Part shown: positions 19,017 through 28,168 of the stretch, piece after piece
How positions within the stretch are numbered: the stretch's first letter is position 1
Layout of the letters: each line of letters starts with the position of its first letter
Assembly: GCF_900107375.1 (NCBI RefSeq)
Contig: NZ_FNPT01000007.1
Coordinates: forward strand, 62,001 to 126,000
Source: Lysobacter sp. yr284
Lineage (GTDB): Bacteria > Pseudomonadota > Gammaproteobacteria > Xanthomonadales > Xanthomonadaceae
Length of the DNA: 64,000 bases
Reading direction: 5' to 3'
Program-made: the position numbers and the translations under genes
Notes under the pieces: generated by a model
What the model was told of the DNA's origin: nothing
The model's database searches: none
What the model saw: the letters and a program-made list of their open reading frames with translations, nothing else

Positions 19017-19794
19017 TGCGAAACTCCCGTGTTGTTTCGATGAGCCGCGATCTGCGGCGGAACCGTCCTGGTCCCTCTCGCGTGTCCAGCAGTGGAGACG
19101 TACGACGTTGCCTTACGCGAGCGCGTCCGGACGTGGTCTGCGGGCAGCGCTATGCCCGCGCACTGGAGCCTAGGGCGGAATATTTATTCGACAACCGCTA
19201 AACCACCTGCGGTCACATCGGCTTCGACGAAAACATCATGGATTGCGCATCGTCGCGGCTGGCGTTCGCATGAATGCGCAGCGCGCGTTTTCGCAACGCG
19301 ATGAACGAATGCGACGCAGTTTGCGATGCGTCCGCGCGCGATTGGATTGCGGAAATCGGTTATCCAATCGGGAATGGTTGGCGACGTTTTTTGCCGCGCG
19401 AACGTACGTGCGCAAGGCTCGCTGCAGGACCTTTCGTGGTGCGCGGCGATGGCGTCGCTTGCGGTCGCGCGGGCGAGCCGAGAGCGAACGGGATCGTCGC
19501 GATCCTGCCTCGCTGTTGACGGCGTTGTTGCAGGGTCGCAGTCGTGGCTCGCGCTGTCGGATGCGCAGGCAGCCGAGCCGCCTGCAGGAACGGCGCGAGC
19601 CGCGAGCCACCGCAGCGACGAACGAACGCGCCCGCTCCCGAAGCCCGGACAACGGGTGCATTCCCCCGCAAAAGATCGCTCGTCCGGGCGCCCGCCTCCC
19701 ACCCTCGACGCCCCGCCCGCGCAGGAGTAACTTCGACCCTGAGCGCATCGCCGCGGCCGCGGACCCCAGTCCGCACCAGAAGGAAGGATTCGAC
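19017..19794. other. 778-base gap without supported gene
   Basis: Long open frames run through here on both strands but are Arg/Ala-rich and read as GC artefacts. The part 19150-19420 is clearly lower in GC than flanking genes (for example GGAATATTTATTCGAC near 19173) and may hold the protease promoter or remains of a lost gene. I see no tRNA, repeat or recognisable domain. Confidence 0.5.
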
Positions 19795-21336
19795 ATGAAC
19801 GCCGCTGCCCACACGCTCCTGCCCCTGCGGGCGGACGCCGCGTCGTCCGCCGTCGGCGCCATCGAACGGCCGCTGCCGGCCTGGCTCGGCGCGTGCGCGC
19901 TGATCCAAGGCTTTCTCGATGCGGCCGAATGCGCGGCGCTGATCGCCGCCGCCGAGAGCCGCGGTTTCGCCGGCGCCGGCGGCGACTATCCGCCGTCCTA
20001 CCGCAACAACGACCGCCAGGTGCTCGACGATCCGGCGCTGGCGCAGCGCCTGTTCGAACGCCTGCGCGAGTACGCGCCGGCCGAGCTCACCGATGCCGAC
20101 GGCGCGCGCTGGCGGCTGCGATCGCTCAACGAACGCCTGCGCCTGTGCCGCTACCGTCCGGGCCAGCGCTTCAACGTGCACCAGGACGGCGTGCACCACC
20201 GCGGCCCGGACCTGCGCAGCCGCCTGACCTTCATGATCTACCTCACCGACGGCGACGCCTTCGTCGGCGGCGACACCTTGTTCTACGCGCACGGCCCCGG
20301 CCGCGGCGGCGAGGCCGACGGTGCGCCGCTGGCGCGGGTGCGGCCGCGCGCGGGCGCGCTGATCCTGTTCGATCACGCGCTGTGGCATGCCGGCGAGGCG
20401 GTCGCCGCCGGGGTCAAGCACCTGCTGCGCAGCGACCTGATGTACCAGCGCATCGACGGCCATCGCGAACCCGCGCAGGCGGCGCGCGCCGATGCGCCGT
20501 TCGCGCCGGGCCACGACGGCTATGTGTGGACGCTGGCGCGCCTGCGCGACGGCCGCATCGCCAGCGCCGGGCGCGACGCGCAGGTGCGGCTGTGGTCCGG
20601 CGACGGACGCGAGCAAGCGCGGCTGCGCGGCCACGCGCAGTCGGTGCTGGGCCTGTGCGAATTGCCGGGCGCGCGGCTGGCGACCGTATCGCGCGACCGT
20701 GGCCTGCGGATCTGGAACCTCGCCGACGGGCGCTGCCTGCGCAGCGAAGTCGCGCACGATTCCGCGGCGCTGTGCCTGGCCCGGCTCGGCGACGGGCGCT
20801 TGGCCAGCGGCGCCGCCGACGGCCGCATCAGCGTGTGGCGCGACGACGGCGAGCCGCTGCACGGATGGGCCGCGCATGCGGGTTGGGTGTGGTCGCTGTG
20901 CGCGCTGGGCGGGTCGGGGCTGCTCAGCGCCAGCGAGGACGGCGAACTGGCCTGGTGGGACGCGCAGCGCGGCGAGCGCATCGCCCGCCTGCATTGCGGC
21001 GTTGCGTTGCGCAGCGTGGACGCCTGCACGGATACAGGCGATGCCTGGGTCGCGTTCGCCGGGGTGGACGGCCGCGTGCGCATCGCCCACGCGGCCGACG
21101 GTGGATTGCGTTGCGAGCGCGACTGGCCCGCGCACGACGCTGCGGTGCGGCGGGTGCGCTGGTTCGGCGACGGTCGCCTGGCCAGTTGCGGCGAGGACGG
21201 GCGGGTGCGGGTGTGGGACCGCGACGGGACGCTGCTGCACGAACGGCGGCACGACAACTTCGCCACCGATGCGTTGCTGCTCGACGACGGGCGCCTGCTC
21301 AGTTGCGGTTATGACAGGGTGTTGCGGACGGGTTGA
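19795..21336 (+). CDS. 2-oxoglutarate/Fe(II) dioxygenase fused to a WD40 propeller
   Basis: A 513-residue two-domain protein. Residues about 28-220 are a prolyl-4-hydroxylase-type 2OG-Fe(II) oxygenase. The iron triad is H129 and D131 in FNVHQDGVHH and H198 in ALWHAG, and the 2-oxoglutarate-binding basic residue is R212 in HLLRSDLMY. Residues 240-513 are seven WD40-like repeats, each with the pattern GH/AH...DGRLAS...D..VRVW, enough for a closed seven-bladed propeller. The ATG at 19795 follows AAGGAAGGA, fixing the start. No signal peptide, so cytoplasmic. The propeller presumably positions a protein substrate for hydroxylation; substrate unknown. No partner gene is adjacent. Confidence 0.9.
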   Translation: MNAAAHTLLPLRADAASSAVGAIERPLPAWLGACALIQGFLDAAECAALIAAAESRGFAGAGGDYPPSYRNNDRQVLDDPALAQRLFERLREYAPAELTDADGARWRLRSLNERLRLCRYRPGQRFNVHQDGVHHRGPDLRSRLTFMIYLTDGDAFVGGDTLFYAHGPGRGGEADGAPLARVRPRAGALILFDHALWHAGEAVAAGVKHLLRSDLMYQRIDGHREPAQAARADAPFAPGHDGYVWTLARLRDGRIASAGRDAQVRLWSGDGREQARLRGHAQSVLGLCELPGARLATVSRDRGLRIWNLADGRCLRSEVAHDSAALCLARLGDGRLASGAADGRISVWRDDGEPLHGWAAHAGWVWSLCALGGSGLLSASEDGELAWWDAQRGERIARLHCGVALRSVDACTDTGDAWVAFAGVDGRVRIAHAADGGLRCERDWPAHDAAVRRVRWFGDGRLASCGEDGRVRVWDRDGTLLHERRHDNFATDALLLDDGRLLSCGYDRVLRTG

Positions 21337-21360
21337 TCGGGTTTCGTCGCATCTGCAGTG

Positions 21361-21446
21361 TCGCGGTCGCGGCTCGCACCGCTCCTACAGGGGCTTCGCC
21401 CGGTTCGATTCCAATTGTAGGAGCGGCGCAAGCCGCGACCGCGACA
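21361..21446. repeat. Paired GTAGGAGC palindrome (REP-like), copy 3, reverse arrangement
   Basis: Two half units at 21361-21390 and 21415-21446 in the opposite order to copies 1 and 2: the GCTCCTAC and GTAGGAGC ends face inward across 24 bases. Lies between the convergent dioxygenase and amtB genes. Confidence 0.8.
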
Positions 21447-21479
21447 CCGCAACTACGCCGCGACCCAACGCCCACCATC

Positions 21480-21507
21480 GCCCCTCCCCCGCGCACGGGA
21501 GAGGGGC
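21480..21507 (-). terminator. Hairpin downstream of amtB
   Basis: A 12-pair stem GCCCCTC-CCCG with two internal mismatched positions, closing a short loop, 7 bases beyond the amtB stop. No strong T run follows, so terminator function is likely but not certain. Confidence 0.45.
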
Positions 21508-21513
21508 GCCCGC

Positions 21514-22899
21514 TCAGCTCTCGTACGCCGACTCGCCATGCGTGGTGATGTCCAGGCCCTCGCGCTCGGCCTCCTCGGCCACGCGCAGGCCGACCACCGC
21601 CTTGACGATCACGAACGCGACCACCGACACCAGCCCCGACCACACCACGGTGATCGCCACGCCCAGTGCCTGCACGCCGACCTGCGCGGCGATGCTGTCG
21701 TTGCCCGCGCCCAGGCCGAAGCCGCCCAGCGCCGGCGCGCTGAACACGCCGGTCAGCAGCGCGCCGATGATGCCGCCCAGGCCGTGCACGCCGAATACGT
21801 CGAGCGCGTCGTCGGCGCGCAACAGGCGCTTGAGCCCGTGCACGCCCCACACGCAGGCCGCGCCGGCGATCGCGCCGATGGCGATGGCGCCGAACGGGCC
21901 GACCGTACCGCAGGCCGGAGTGATCGCGACCAAGCCGGCGACCACGCCCGATGCGCCGCCGAGCATCGACGATTTGCCCTTGGCGATCTTCTCCACCAGG
22001 CTCCACGCCAGCGCCGCCGCGGCGGTGGCGAGCAAGGTGTTGAGGAACGCGAGCGCCGCGCCGGAGGTGGCCTCCAGGTTGGAGCCGGCGTTGAAGCCGA
22101 ACCAGCCCACCCACAGCAGCGACGCGCCGATCATGGTGAAGGTCACGTTGTGCGGCTTGAGCGCTTCGCGTCCGTAGCCCACCCGCTTGCCGACGAAGTA
22201 GGCGCCGACCAGGCCGGCGACGCCGGCGTTGATGTGCACCACGGTGCCGCCGGCGAAGTCGATCGCGCCCTTGGCGAACAGGAAGCCGTCCGGCCCGTAC
22301 CAGACCATGTGCGCGATCGGCAGGTAGGCGAAGGTGAACCAAATCGCCGCGAACAGCAGCACCGCGGCGAACTTGATCCGCTCGGCGAACGCGCCGACGA
22401 TCAGCGCGCCGGTGATGCCGGCGAAGGTCGACTGGAACGCCACGAACACGTACTCGGGCAGCGCCACGCCGGCGGTGAACGTCGCCGCCAGCGAGTCCTT
22501 GTTTACGCCCTTGAGGAACAGTTTGTCGAAGGTGCCGATCCAGGCGTTGCCGCCGGCGAACGCCAACGAGTAGCCATAGCTGACCCACAACAGCACGATC
22601 AGCGAGAACACCGCCAGCACCTGCATCAGCACCGACAGCACGTTCTTGGAGCGCACCAGCCCGCCGTAGAACAGGGCCAGACCGGGCACGGTCATCAACA
22701 GCACCAGCAGGGTCGAGGTCAGCATCCAGGCCACGTCGCCCTTGTCGACCACGGGCTTGGCGGCTGCGGCCGCGGCCGCCGCCTCTTGCGCGTGGGCGGG
22801 GGCGAACGCCAGCAGCGCCGCCAGCGGCAGCGCGGCCCACAACATCGTCTTGCAGATCCGCTCGCGCGAGCGGTCGTCGAAACTCTTCGCGTATTTCAT
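21514..22899 (-). CDS. amtB: Ammonium transporter AmtB
   Basis: Inner-membrane ammonium channel of the Amt/MEP/Rh family, 461 residues. A cleavable signal sequence (ALLAFAPAHAQ) precedes an Ala-rich linker and the 11 transmembrane helices. Family motifs are FYGGLVRSKNVL, DFAGGTVVHINAG, WFGFNAGSNLE, and the conserved second His in VHGLGGIIGALL. It lies 37 bases downstream of glnK, the standard glnK-amtB pair, so PII can block the channel when nitrogen is plentiful. A TorF-like porin gene precedes both, probably in one operon. Confidence 0.97.
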   Translation of the reverse strand: MKYAKSFDDRSRERICKTMLWAALPLAALLAFAPAHAQEAAAAAAAAKPVVDKGDVAWMLTSTLLVLLMTVPGLALFYGGLVRSKNVLSVLMQVLAVFSLIVLLWVSYGYSLAFAGGNAWIGTFDKLFLKGVNKDSLAATFTAGVALPEYVFVAFQSTFAGITGALIVGAFAERIKFAAVLLFAAIWFTFAYLPIAHMVWYGPDGFLFAKGAIDFAGGTVVHINAGVAGLVGAYFVGKRVGYGREALKPHNVTFTMIGASLLWVGWFGFNAGSNLEATSGAALAFLNTLLATAAAALAWSLVEKIAKGKSSMLGGASGVVAGLVAITPACGTVGPFGAIAIGAIAGAACVWGVHGLKRLLRADDALDVFGVHGLGGIIGALLTGVFSAPALGGFGLGAGNDSIAAQVGVQALGVAITVVWSGLVSVVAFVIVKAVVGLRVAEEAEREGLDITTHGESAYES

Positions 22900-22936
22900 G
22901 GAGATTTCTCGCAGGCCGAAGTCAAGGGGCTCGTCG

Positions 22937-23311
<375 letters not shown>

Positions 23312-24151
23312 TCAGAACGCCTTGCTCACGGTCACGGCGAAGGCGCTGTCGGCCAGGAAGTTGTCGTGGGCGTTGGTGTAGAGCGCTTTCTCGGCGTCGG
23401 TGTCGCTGTAGGCCGCGGCGACCGAGAACCCGTTGTCGAAGCTCTTGGTCACGCCCAGCTTCCAGTCGGTGTACTCGAACGCCCCGTTGCCTTCGATCCA
23501 CTGCCTGCCGCCGTGCAGGTTCAGCGTCCAGCCCGGCTGGAAGGTCCAGTTGAGGTTGGCGTCGAGATAGCCCGAGCCGTCGGAATCGGCGTAGCCGAAC
23601 AGGTCGGTGAGCGAGTACGAATACTTCAGCCCGATCGACACCGTCTCGCTCGCCGCGAGCGTGCCGCCCAGGTACGCCTCGGTGGTGTTGGGGCTATTGA
23701 AGCCGGACGGATAGCTGCCCGGGTAGTAGTAAGTCAGCACGCCGACGTCGTAGGAGAAGATCTCCCCGGCCTTGCCGCGATAGCCCAGGTAACCGTCGAG
23801 TTCCAGGCTGCTGGAGATGTCGTCGCCGACGACGACCGTGTCCGCCAGCCAGCTGACGTTGCTGCCCCAGGCGCCGGCGTAGAAGCCGTTGTCGTGGGCG
23901 TACTCGATGCCGGCCTGCAGCGCCGGCTTCTGGTTGGTCTGGGACACGCCGCGGAACAGATAGTCCGTGGTCAGCGCGACCGAGCCGCTGGTGCCGGCGA
24001 ACGCCGGCGCCGTGGCGCAGGCGAGCGCCAGCGCGAGCAGGCCGCGGCGCGCGGCGCGGCCCTGGTGCGGAGCGTGTGCGGGCGTCGTCCTGACGCGGGA
24101 CGCCGTGGTGGCGACGGCATCGATGGTGTGATCGCTGGTGTGAGACGACAT
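23312..24151 (-). CDS. TorF-family putative outer-membrane porin
   Basis: Outer-membrane beta-barrel protein of the TIGR02001 (TorF-like) group, 279 residues. After a basic N-terminus, a signal peptide LLALALACATAPAFAG leads to GSVALTTDYLFRGVSQTNQKPALQ, the family signature, then alternating barrel strands and a C-terminal aromatic residue (VTVSKAF). Members often sit before glnK-amtB and are thought to help nitrogenous solutes across the outer membrane. Here it is first in the porin-glnK-amtB operon, 36 bases from glnK. Confidence 0.9.
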   Translation of the reverse strand: MSSHTSDHTIDAVATTASRVRTTPAHAPHQGRAARRGLLALALACATAPAFAGTSGSVALTTDYLFRGVSQTNQKPALQAGIEYAHDNGFYAGAWGSNVSWLADTVVVGDDISSSLELDGYLGYRGKAGEIFSYDVGVLTYYYPGSYPSGFNSPNTTEAYLGGTLAASETVSIGLKYSYSLTDLFGYADSDGSGYLDANLNWTFQPGWTLNLHGGRQWIEGNGAFEYTDWKLGVTKSFDNGFSVAAAYSDTDAEKALYTNAHDNFLADSAFAVTVSKAF

Positions 24152-24341
24152 GACGCAGGCTCCTCATAAGCGGTGGCCCCTCCCCGGTCATTGCTTCGCG
24201 AAGGAAGCGGTGGTGCGGGATGCGGCGGAACGCTTCGTCGTCGTTCTCGCCGTTTTTCGGAAACAAGCCGCCCCGCGGCGGACGTGGCCCGTCGTGCGCG
24301 TTCTCCTGGTTGAAGTCGGAATCGAAAGCCGCCCAAACGAA

Positions 24342-24371
24342 CACGGCCCGAAGCGTTCGCTTCGGGCCGTG
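24342..24371 (-). terminator. Terminator of the GNAT gene
   Basis: A perfect 14-pair stem CACGGCCCGAAGCG with a TT loop, 4 bases past the acetyltransferase stop on the minus strand, followed by TTCGTTTG. It separates this gene from the porin-glnK-amtB operon. Confidence 0.7.
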
Positions 24372-24375
24372 CGGG

Positions 24376-24831
24376 TTACAACGCCTTGCTCATGAACACG
24401 CTGTTGGGGTCGTCGCGATAGTCGGCGAACGGCCCGCAGTAGTCGAAGCCGTAACGCGCGTACAGGCTGCGCGCGGGCCCGAATCCATCCATCGAGCCGG
24501 TTTCCAGGCTCAGCCGCCGGTACTCACGGCGCGCGGCCTCGGCGAGGATGTGCTCGAGCATCGCCGCGGCCACGCCGCGCCGGCGGTGCGCGCCGGCGGT
24601 GCGCATCGACTTGATCTCGCCGTGCGCCGCATCCAGTTGCTTGAGCGCGCCGCAGCCGAGCAGTTCTTCGTCGTCCCACGCGCTCCAGAAGCTGATCTGC
24701 GGATGCTTGAGCGCGTCCAGGCCGAGCGCGTGGACGCTGTCCGGCGGCGACAGTTCGGCCATGCCTTGCAGGTGTTCGCGCAGCAGCGCGATCACTTCGG
24801 GACGGTCGAGCTGGCCTGCGCGGATCTGCAT
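24376..24831 (-). CDS. GNAT family N-acetyltransferase
   Basis: Acetyl-CoA dependent acetyltransferase, 151 residues. The start MQIRAGQ at 24831 has AGGAG eight bases upstream, which decides it over a longer frame. The acetyl-CoA pyrophosphate loop is AHRRRGVAAAMLEHIL (R-x-x-G-x-A type) and the final strand/helix shows GFDYCGPFADY. The substrate is unknown. A near-homologue class in Xanthomonadaceae and enterobacteria (YsnE/PaiA-like) carries the same MRTAGAHRRRGV and LYARYGFDYC segments. Located between the amtB operon and glnA, perhaps by chance. Confidence 0.88.
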   Translation of the reverse strand: MQIRAGQLDRPEVIALLREHLQGMAELSPPDSVHALGLDALKHPQISFWSAWDDEELLGCGALKQLDAAHGEIKSMRTAGAHRRRGVAAAMLEHILAEAARREYRRLSLETGSMDGFGPARSLYARYGFDYCGPFADYRDDPNSVFMSKAL

Positions 24832-24923
24832 CGGTCGCCGCTCCTGCGTTTGCGAGGCAAAGTACATTCCGAAAGCGCCGGCGCGAGGCCGCCGCCCTGG
24901 GAGATTGGATCGTTGCGGATGCA

Positions 24924-24948
24924 GCGCGGCCGCGCGATGCGGCCGCGC
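24924..24948 (-). terminator. Hairpin downstream of glnA
   Basis: Perfect 10-pair stem GCGCGGCCGC with 5-base loop, 10 bases beyond the glnA stop. No T run follows; weak terminator call. Confidence 0.4.
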
Positions 24949-24958
24949 CGCGGCGCCG

Positions 24959-26368
24959 TCAGACGGCGTAGTACATCTGGTATTCCAGCGGGTGGGTCGC
25001 GGCGCGGAACTTGGTCACTTCCTGCATCTTCAGCGCGATATAGCCGTCGATGAAGTCGTCGGTGAACACGCCGCCGGCCTTGAGGAAGTCGCGGTCCTTG
25101 TCCAGCGCTTCCAGGGCCTGGTCGAGCGAGTGGCACACGGTCGGGATGCCCTTCTCCTCTTCCGGCGGCAGGTCGTAGAGGTCCTTGTCGCTCGGCGCGC
25201 CCGGATCGATCTGGTTCTTGATGCCGTCCAGGCCGGCCATCATCAGCGCGGCGAAGGTCAGGTAGCCCGACTGGATCGGGTCGGGGAAGCGCATTTCGAT
25301 GCGGCGCGCCTTCGGGTTGGCCACGTACGGGATGCGGCAGCTCGCCGAACGGTTGCGCGCCGAGTACGCCAGCATCACCGGCGCCTCATAACCCGGCACC
25401 AGGCGCTTGTAGCTGTTGGTGCCCGAGTTGGTGAAGGCGTTGATCGCGCGCGCGTGCTTGAACACGCCGCCGATGTACCACAGCGCCATCTGCGACAGGC
25501 CGCCGTAGCCGTCGCCGGAGAACAGGTTGACGCCGCCCTTGGCGAAGGATTGGTGCACGTGCATGCCGCTGCCGTTGTCGCCGACGATCGGCTTGGGCAT
25601 GAAGGTCGCGGTCTTGCCGTTGCGGTGGGCGACGTTCTTGATGATGTACTTCATCGTCAGCAGTTCGTCGGCCTTGGCGACCAGCGAGTTGAACTTGGTG
25701 CCGATCTCGCACTGGCCGGCGTTGGCGACTTCGTGGTGGTGCACTTCCACCTCGATGCCGACCTGTTCCAGCGTCTTGCACATCTCGGCGCGGATGTCGT
25801 GCAGCGAGTCGAGCGGGGCGACCGGGAAATAGCCGCCCTTCACGCCCGGACGGTAGCCGCTGTTGCCGCCTTCGTATTCGCGGCCCGAGTTCCACGCGGC
25901 TTCTTCCGAATCGATGTGGAAGAAGGTGTGGCCCATGTCGTTGGCGTAGCGCACCGAGTCGAAGATGAAGAACTCGGGCTCGGGGCCGAAGAAGGCCTGG
26001 TCGGCGATGCCGCTGGACTTGAGGTAGGCCTCGGCGCGCTTGGCCACGCCGCGCGGATCGCGCGAGTAGGCCTGCATGGTGGCCGGGTCGAGGATGTCGC
26101 AGGTCAGCACCACGGTCGGATCGGCGGTGAACGGATCCAGGAACGCGGTCGAGGCGTCGGGCAGCAGGATCATGTCCGACTCGTTGATGCCCTTCCAGCC
26201 GCTGATCGAGGAACCGTCGAACATCTTGCCGTCTTCGAACAGCGCCGGCTCGACGATCGACTTGGGGAAGGTCACGTGGTGCTGCACGCCACGCATGTCG
26301 GTGAAGCGCAGATCGACGAATTCGACCTTGTGGTCCTTGATGAGCTTTTCGACGTGTTCGAGGGACAT
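24959..26368 (-). CDS. glnA: Glutamine synthetase type I
   Basis: Dodecameric glutamine synthetase, 469 residues: glutamate + NH4 + ATP to glutamine. The start [17 protein letters not shown] at 26368 matches family N-termini; upstream extensions are not coding-like. Motifs include [16 protein letters not shown], the ATP region and the loop [16 protein letters not shown], the NRSASCRIP segment and the adenylylation Tyr in DLYDLPPEE. It is therefore of the GSI-beta type controlled by GlnE. A perfect sigma-54 promoter (26446-26461) and two NtrC-like boxes upstream indicate nitrogen-starvation induction. The mRNA leader contains a C-rich repeat. Confidence 0.98.
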   Translation of the reverse strand: MSLEHVEKLIKDHKVEFVDLRFTDMRGVQHHVTFPKSIVEPALFEDGKMFDGSSISGWKGINESDMILLPDASTAFLDPFTADPTVVLTCDILDPATMQAYSRDPRGVAKRAEAYLKSSGIADQAFFGPEPEFFIFDSVRYANDMGHTFFHIDSEEAAWNSGREYEGGNSGYRPGVKGGYFPVAPLDSLHDIRAEMCKTLEQVGIEVEVHHHEVANAGQCEIGTKFNSLVAKADELLTMKYIIKNVAHRNGKTATFMPKPIVGDNGSGMHVHQSFAKGGVNLFSGDGYGGLSQMALWYIGGVFKHARAINAFTNSGTNSYKRLVPGYEAPVMLAYSARNRSASCRIPYVANPKARRIEMRFPDPIQSGYLTFAALMMAGLDGIKNQIDPGAPSDKDLYDLPPEEEKGIPTVCHSLDQALEALDKDRDFLKAGGVFTDDFIDGYIALKMQEVTKFRAATHPLEYQMYYAV

Positions 26369-26386
26369 GGCTGGGATCCGGGATTG

Positions 26387-26399
26387 GGGAGTCGGGAAT
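26387..26399 (-). repeat. ATTCCCGACTCCC leader element before glnA
   Basis: On the minus strand ATTCCCGACTCCC followed by CAATCCCGGATCCC lies 19 bases upstream of the glnA ATG. The identical 13-mer occurs twice before uppP. There is no Shine-Dalgarno between it and the start. Confidence 0.6.
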
Positions 26400-26445
26400 G
26401 GGGAAGCGGGCAACGCGGGGGCATGGAGCGCCTGCCAAGGAAGAA

Positions 26446-26461
26446 AGCAAGTCGCGTGCCA
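26446..26461 (-). promoter_or_regulatory. Sigma-54 promoter of glnA
   Basis: Minus strand TGGCACG-CGAC-TTGCT, an exact match to the -24/-12 consensus TGGCACG-N4-TTGCA/T. Transcription would start near 26435, giving a leader of about 67 bases. Positioned correctly relative to the NtrC boxes. Confidence 0.9.
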
Positions 26462-26522
26462 AGCGCTATGCTTACCCAAGTAATTGATTCAAAAGGATGA
26501 TCGGCTAAGCAGTCCAGCCGAA

Positions 26523-26539
26523 TGCACCAATATCGTGCA
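26523..26539. promoter_or_regulatory. NtrC box 1 upstream of glnA
   Basis: TGCACCAATATCGTGCA matches the dyad TGCACCA-N3-TGGTGCA with one mismatch. It is about 96 bases upstream of the predicted sigma-54 start, like glnAp2 enhancers of enterobacteria. Confidence 0.8.
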
Positions 26540-26553
26540 AACAAAACCCGCTT

Positions 26554-26570
26554 CGCACCAATTTGGGAAA
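26554..26570. promoter_or_regulatory. NtrC box 2 (half-site) upstream of glnA
   Basis: CGCACCA-ATT-TGGGAAA: left half 6 of 7, right half partly conserved. It is 31 bases (three helical turns) from box 1, the usual enhancer spacing. Confidence 0.55.
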
Positions 26571-26629
26571 AGGACCTTTCCGCTATTCTGACCGCCGGCC
26601 GCGGCCTCCCCCGACCGCGTCGCCGTGCG

Positions 26630-26656
26630 ATTCCCGACTCCCTATTCCCGACTCCC
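26630..26656 (+). repeat. Two ATTCCCGACTCCC leader elements before uppP
   Basis: Direct copies at 26630-26642 and 26644-26656, ending 8 bases before the uppP ATG, with the stretch CGCCCCCCA in between and no Shine-Dalgarno. Confidence 0.6.
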
Positions 26657-26664
26657 GCCCCCCA

Positions 26665-27471
26665 ATGACCGATCTGCTAGCCGCCCTTCTCCTGGGCATC
26701 ATCGAAGGCATCACCGAATTCCTGCCGATCTCCAGCACCGGCCACCTGCTGATCGCCCAGCACTGGCTCGGCGCGCGCTCGGACCTGTTCAACATCTCGA
26801 TCCAGGCCGGCGCGATCCTGGCGGTGGTGGCGATCTACTGGAAGCGCCTGTGGGGGCTGGCGGTCGGCTTCACCCAGCGCGACAACCTTGACTACCTGCT
26901 CAAGCTCGGGCTCGCCTTCGGCATCACCGGCGCGCTCGGCATCGTGGTCAAGAAGGCCGGCTTCACCCTGCCCGACCACGTCGCCCCGATCGCCTGGGCG
27001 CTGGTGCTGGGCGGCGTGTGGATGATCGCGGCCGAGCATTTCGCCGCCAAGCGCGCCGCCGCGCTCGGCGAGCGCAGCGACATCACCTGGACGGTCGCGA
27101 CCCTGGTCGGCATCGCCCAGGTCGTGGCCGGCGTGTTCCCGGGCACCTCGCGCTCGGCGGCGACGATCTTCGTCGCCCTGCTCGCCGGCACCACCTCGCG
27201 CGCGGCGGCGACCGAGTTCGCGTTCCTGGTCGGCATCCCGACCATGTTCGCCGCCAGCGGCTATGAGCTGATGGGCGTGATCGGCACGCCGGCCGCGGCG
27301 CAGGAAGACTGGAGCGCGCTGGCGGTGGCCTTCGTCGCCTCGGCGGTGACCGCCTTCATCGCGGTCAAATGGCTGCTGCGCTACATCCAGAGCCACCGCT
27401 TCACCGCGTTCGCGATCTACCGTCTCGTGTTCGGCATCGCCCTGCTGTGGCTGATGCCGGCCGGCAGCTGA
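26665..27471 (+). CDS. uppP: Undecaprenyl-diphosphatase UppP (BacA)
   Basis: Inner-membrane phosphatase recycling undecaprenyl diphosphate to the lipid carrier for peptidoglycan and polysaccharide synthesis. The 268 residues give about eight membrane segments. Motif 1 is EGITEFLPISSTGHLLIA and motif 2 is PGTSRSAATI, both carrying catalytic residues. Overproduction of this family gives bacitracin resistance. The ATG is preceded by C-rich repeats instead of a ribosome site. It diverges from glnA across a 296-base regulatory region. Confidence 0.96.
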   Translation: MTDLLAALLLGIIEGITEFLPISSTGHLLIAQHWLGARSDLFNISIQAGAILAVVAIYWKRLWGLAVGFTQRDNLDYLLKLGLAFGITGALGIVVKKAGFTLPDHVAPIAWALVLGGVWMIAAEHFAAKRAAALGERSDITWTVATLVGIAQVVAGVFPGTSRSAATIFVALLAGTTSRAAATEFAFLVGIPTMFAASGYELMGVIGTPAAAQEDWSALAVAFVASAVTAFIAVKWLLRYIQSHRFTAFAIYRLVFGIALLWLMPAGS

Positions 27472-27481
27472 GGAATCCGCC

Positions 27482-28015
27482 ATGCCCGATCCGCAACCAC
27501 CGCACGCCGACGCCGCGCGCCTGGAGCAGGAACTGCTCGAAGACCAGGCGCTGTCCGCCGCCGAACGCTACGCCGCGTTCCTCGCCGCGGTCGCCGACAG
27601 CGGCCGCTTCTGGGTGGCCGAGTCGGGTGAGTACCTGCTGACCCTGTTCGACGGCGACGGCCAGGAACTGTTGCCGGCCTGGCCCTCGGCCGCGACCGCG
27701 CACGCCGCGCTGGCGCAGGCGCGCGCGCAATCGCCGAACCTCGCCGGCTACGCGCCGGCGCCGCGCGAACTGGCCGCCTGGCGCGAACGCGCCGCCGCGG
27801 CGATGGACGAGGCCGGCGTCGGCGTCGGCACGTTCCCGGACCTGGCGATGCAGTGCGCGGTGGTCGCGCCGGCGCAGTTGCTCGAACACCTCGACGCGGT
27901 GATCGCCGACGCCGGCGCGGCGGCGGACGAATCCGCCGACGCCGCGCCCGCGCTCGACCTCGCCCAGGCGCAACGCGCGCTGGCGCAGAAGTTCGCCAAG
28001 CCCAAGGGCGACTGA
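27482..28015 (+). CDS. Conserved hypothetical protein, DUF2750-like
   Basis: A 177-residue soluble, acidic, Ala-rich protein starting MPDPQPPHADAARLEQEL, with GAGGA upstream of the ATG. Residues 45-75 (FWVAESGEYLLTLFDGDGQELLPAWPSAA) resemble the tryptophan/LPxWP core of DUF2750 proteins. The C-terminal part carries the 'AQLLEHLDAVIADA' helix and an acidic linker. No signal peptide. It begins 10 bases after uppP and may be co-transcribed. Function unknown; the domain link is tentative. Confidence 0.75.
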   Translation: MPDPQPPHADAARLEQELLEDQALSAAERYAAFLAAVADSGRFWVAESGEYLLTLFDGDGQELLPAWPSAATAHAALAQARAQSPNLAGYAPAPRELAAWRERAAAAMDEAGVGVGTFPDLAMQCAVVAPAQLLEHLDAVIADAGAAADESADAAPALDLAQAQRALAQKFAKPKGD

Positions 28016-28168
28016 GCGCGCGGCCGCGCGCCGGCCAGCACAGACGCAGGCTCCATCCGTGTCGCCGCGGCCGCGGCGACTCTTCGATAATGCGAGCCTC
28101 ATCGCATATCCCTGCCGGCGGAGCGCGCCGTCCTGCCTCAGGCTGGGCGCCCCGGTATGGAGATCGCC

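Noticed and set aside
17265-19043. 592-codon frame opposite the S8 protease
   Set aside because: Ala/Gly/Val/Arg-rich shadow; the catalytic triad of the protease is on the opposite strand.
24152-24341. Sigma-54 promoter for the porin-glnK-amtB operon
   Set aside because: No GG-N10-GC element in the right orientation could be found in this spacer.
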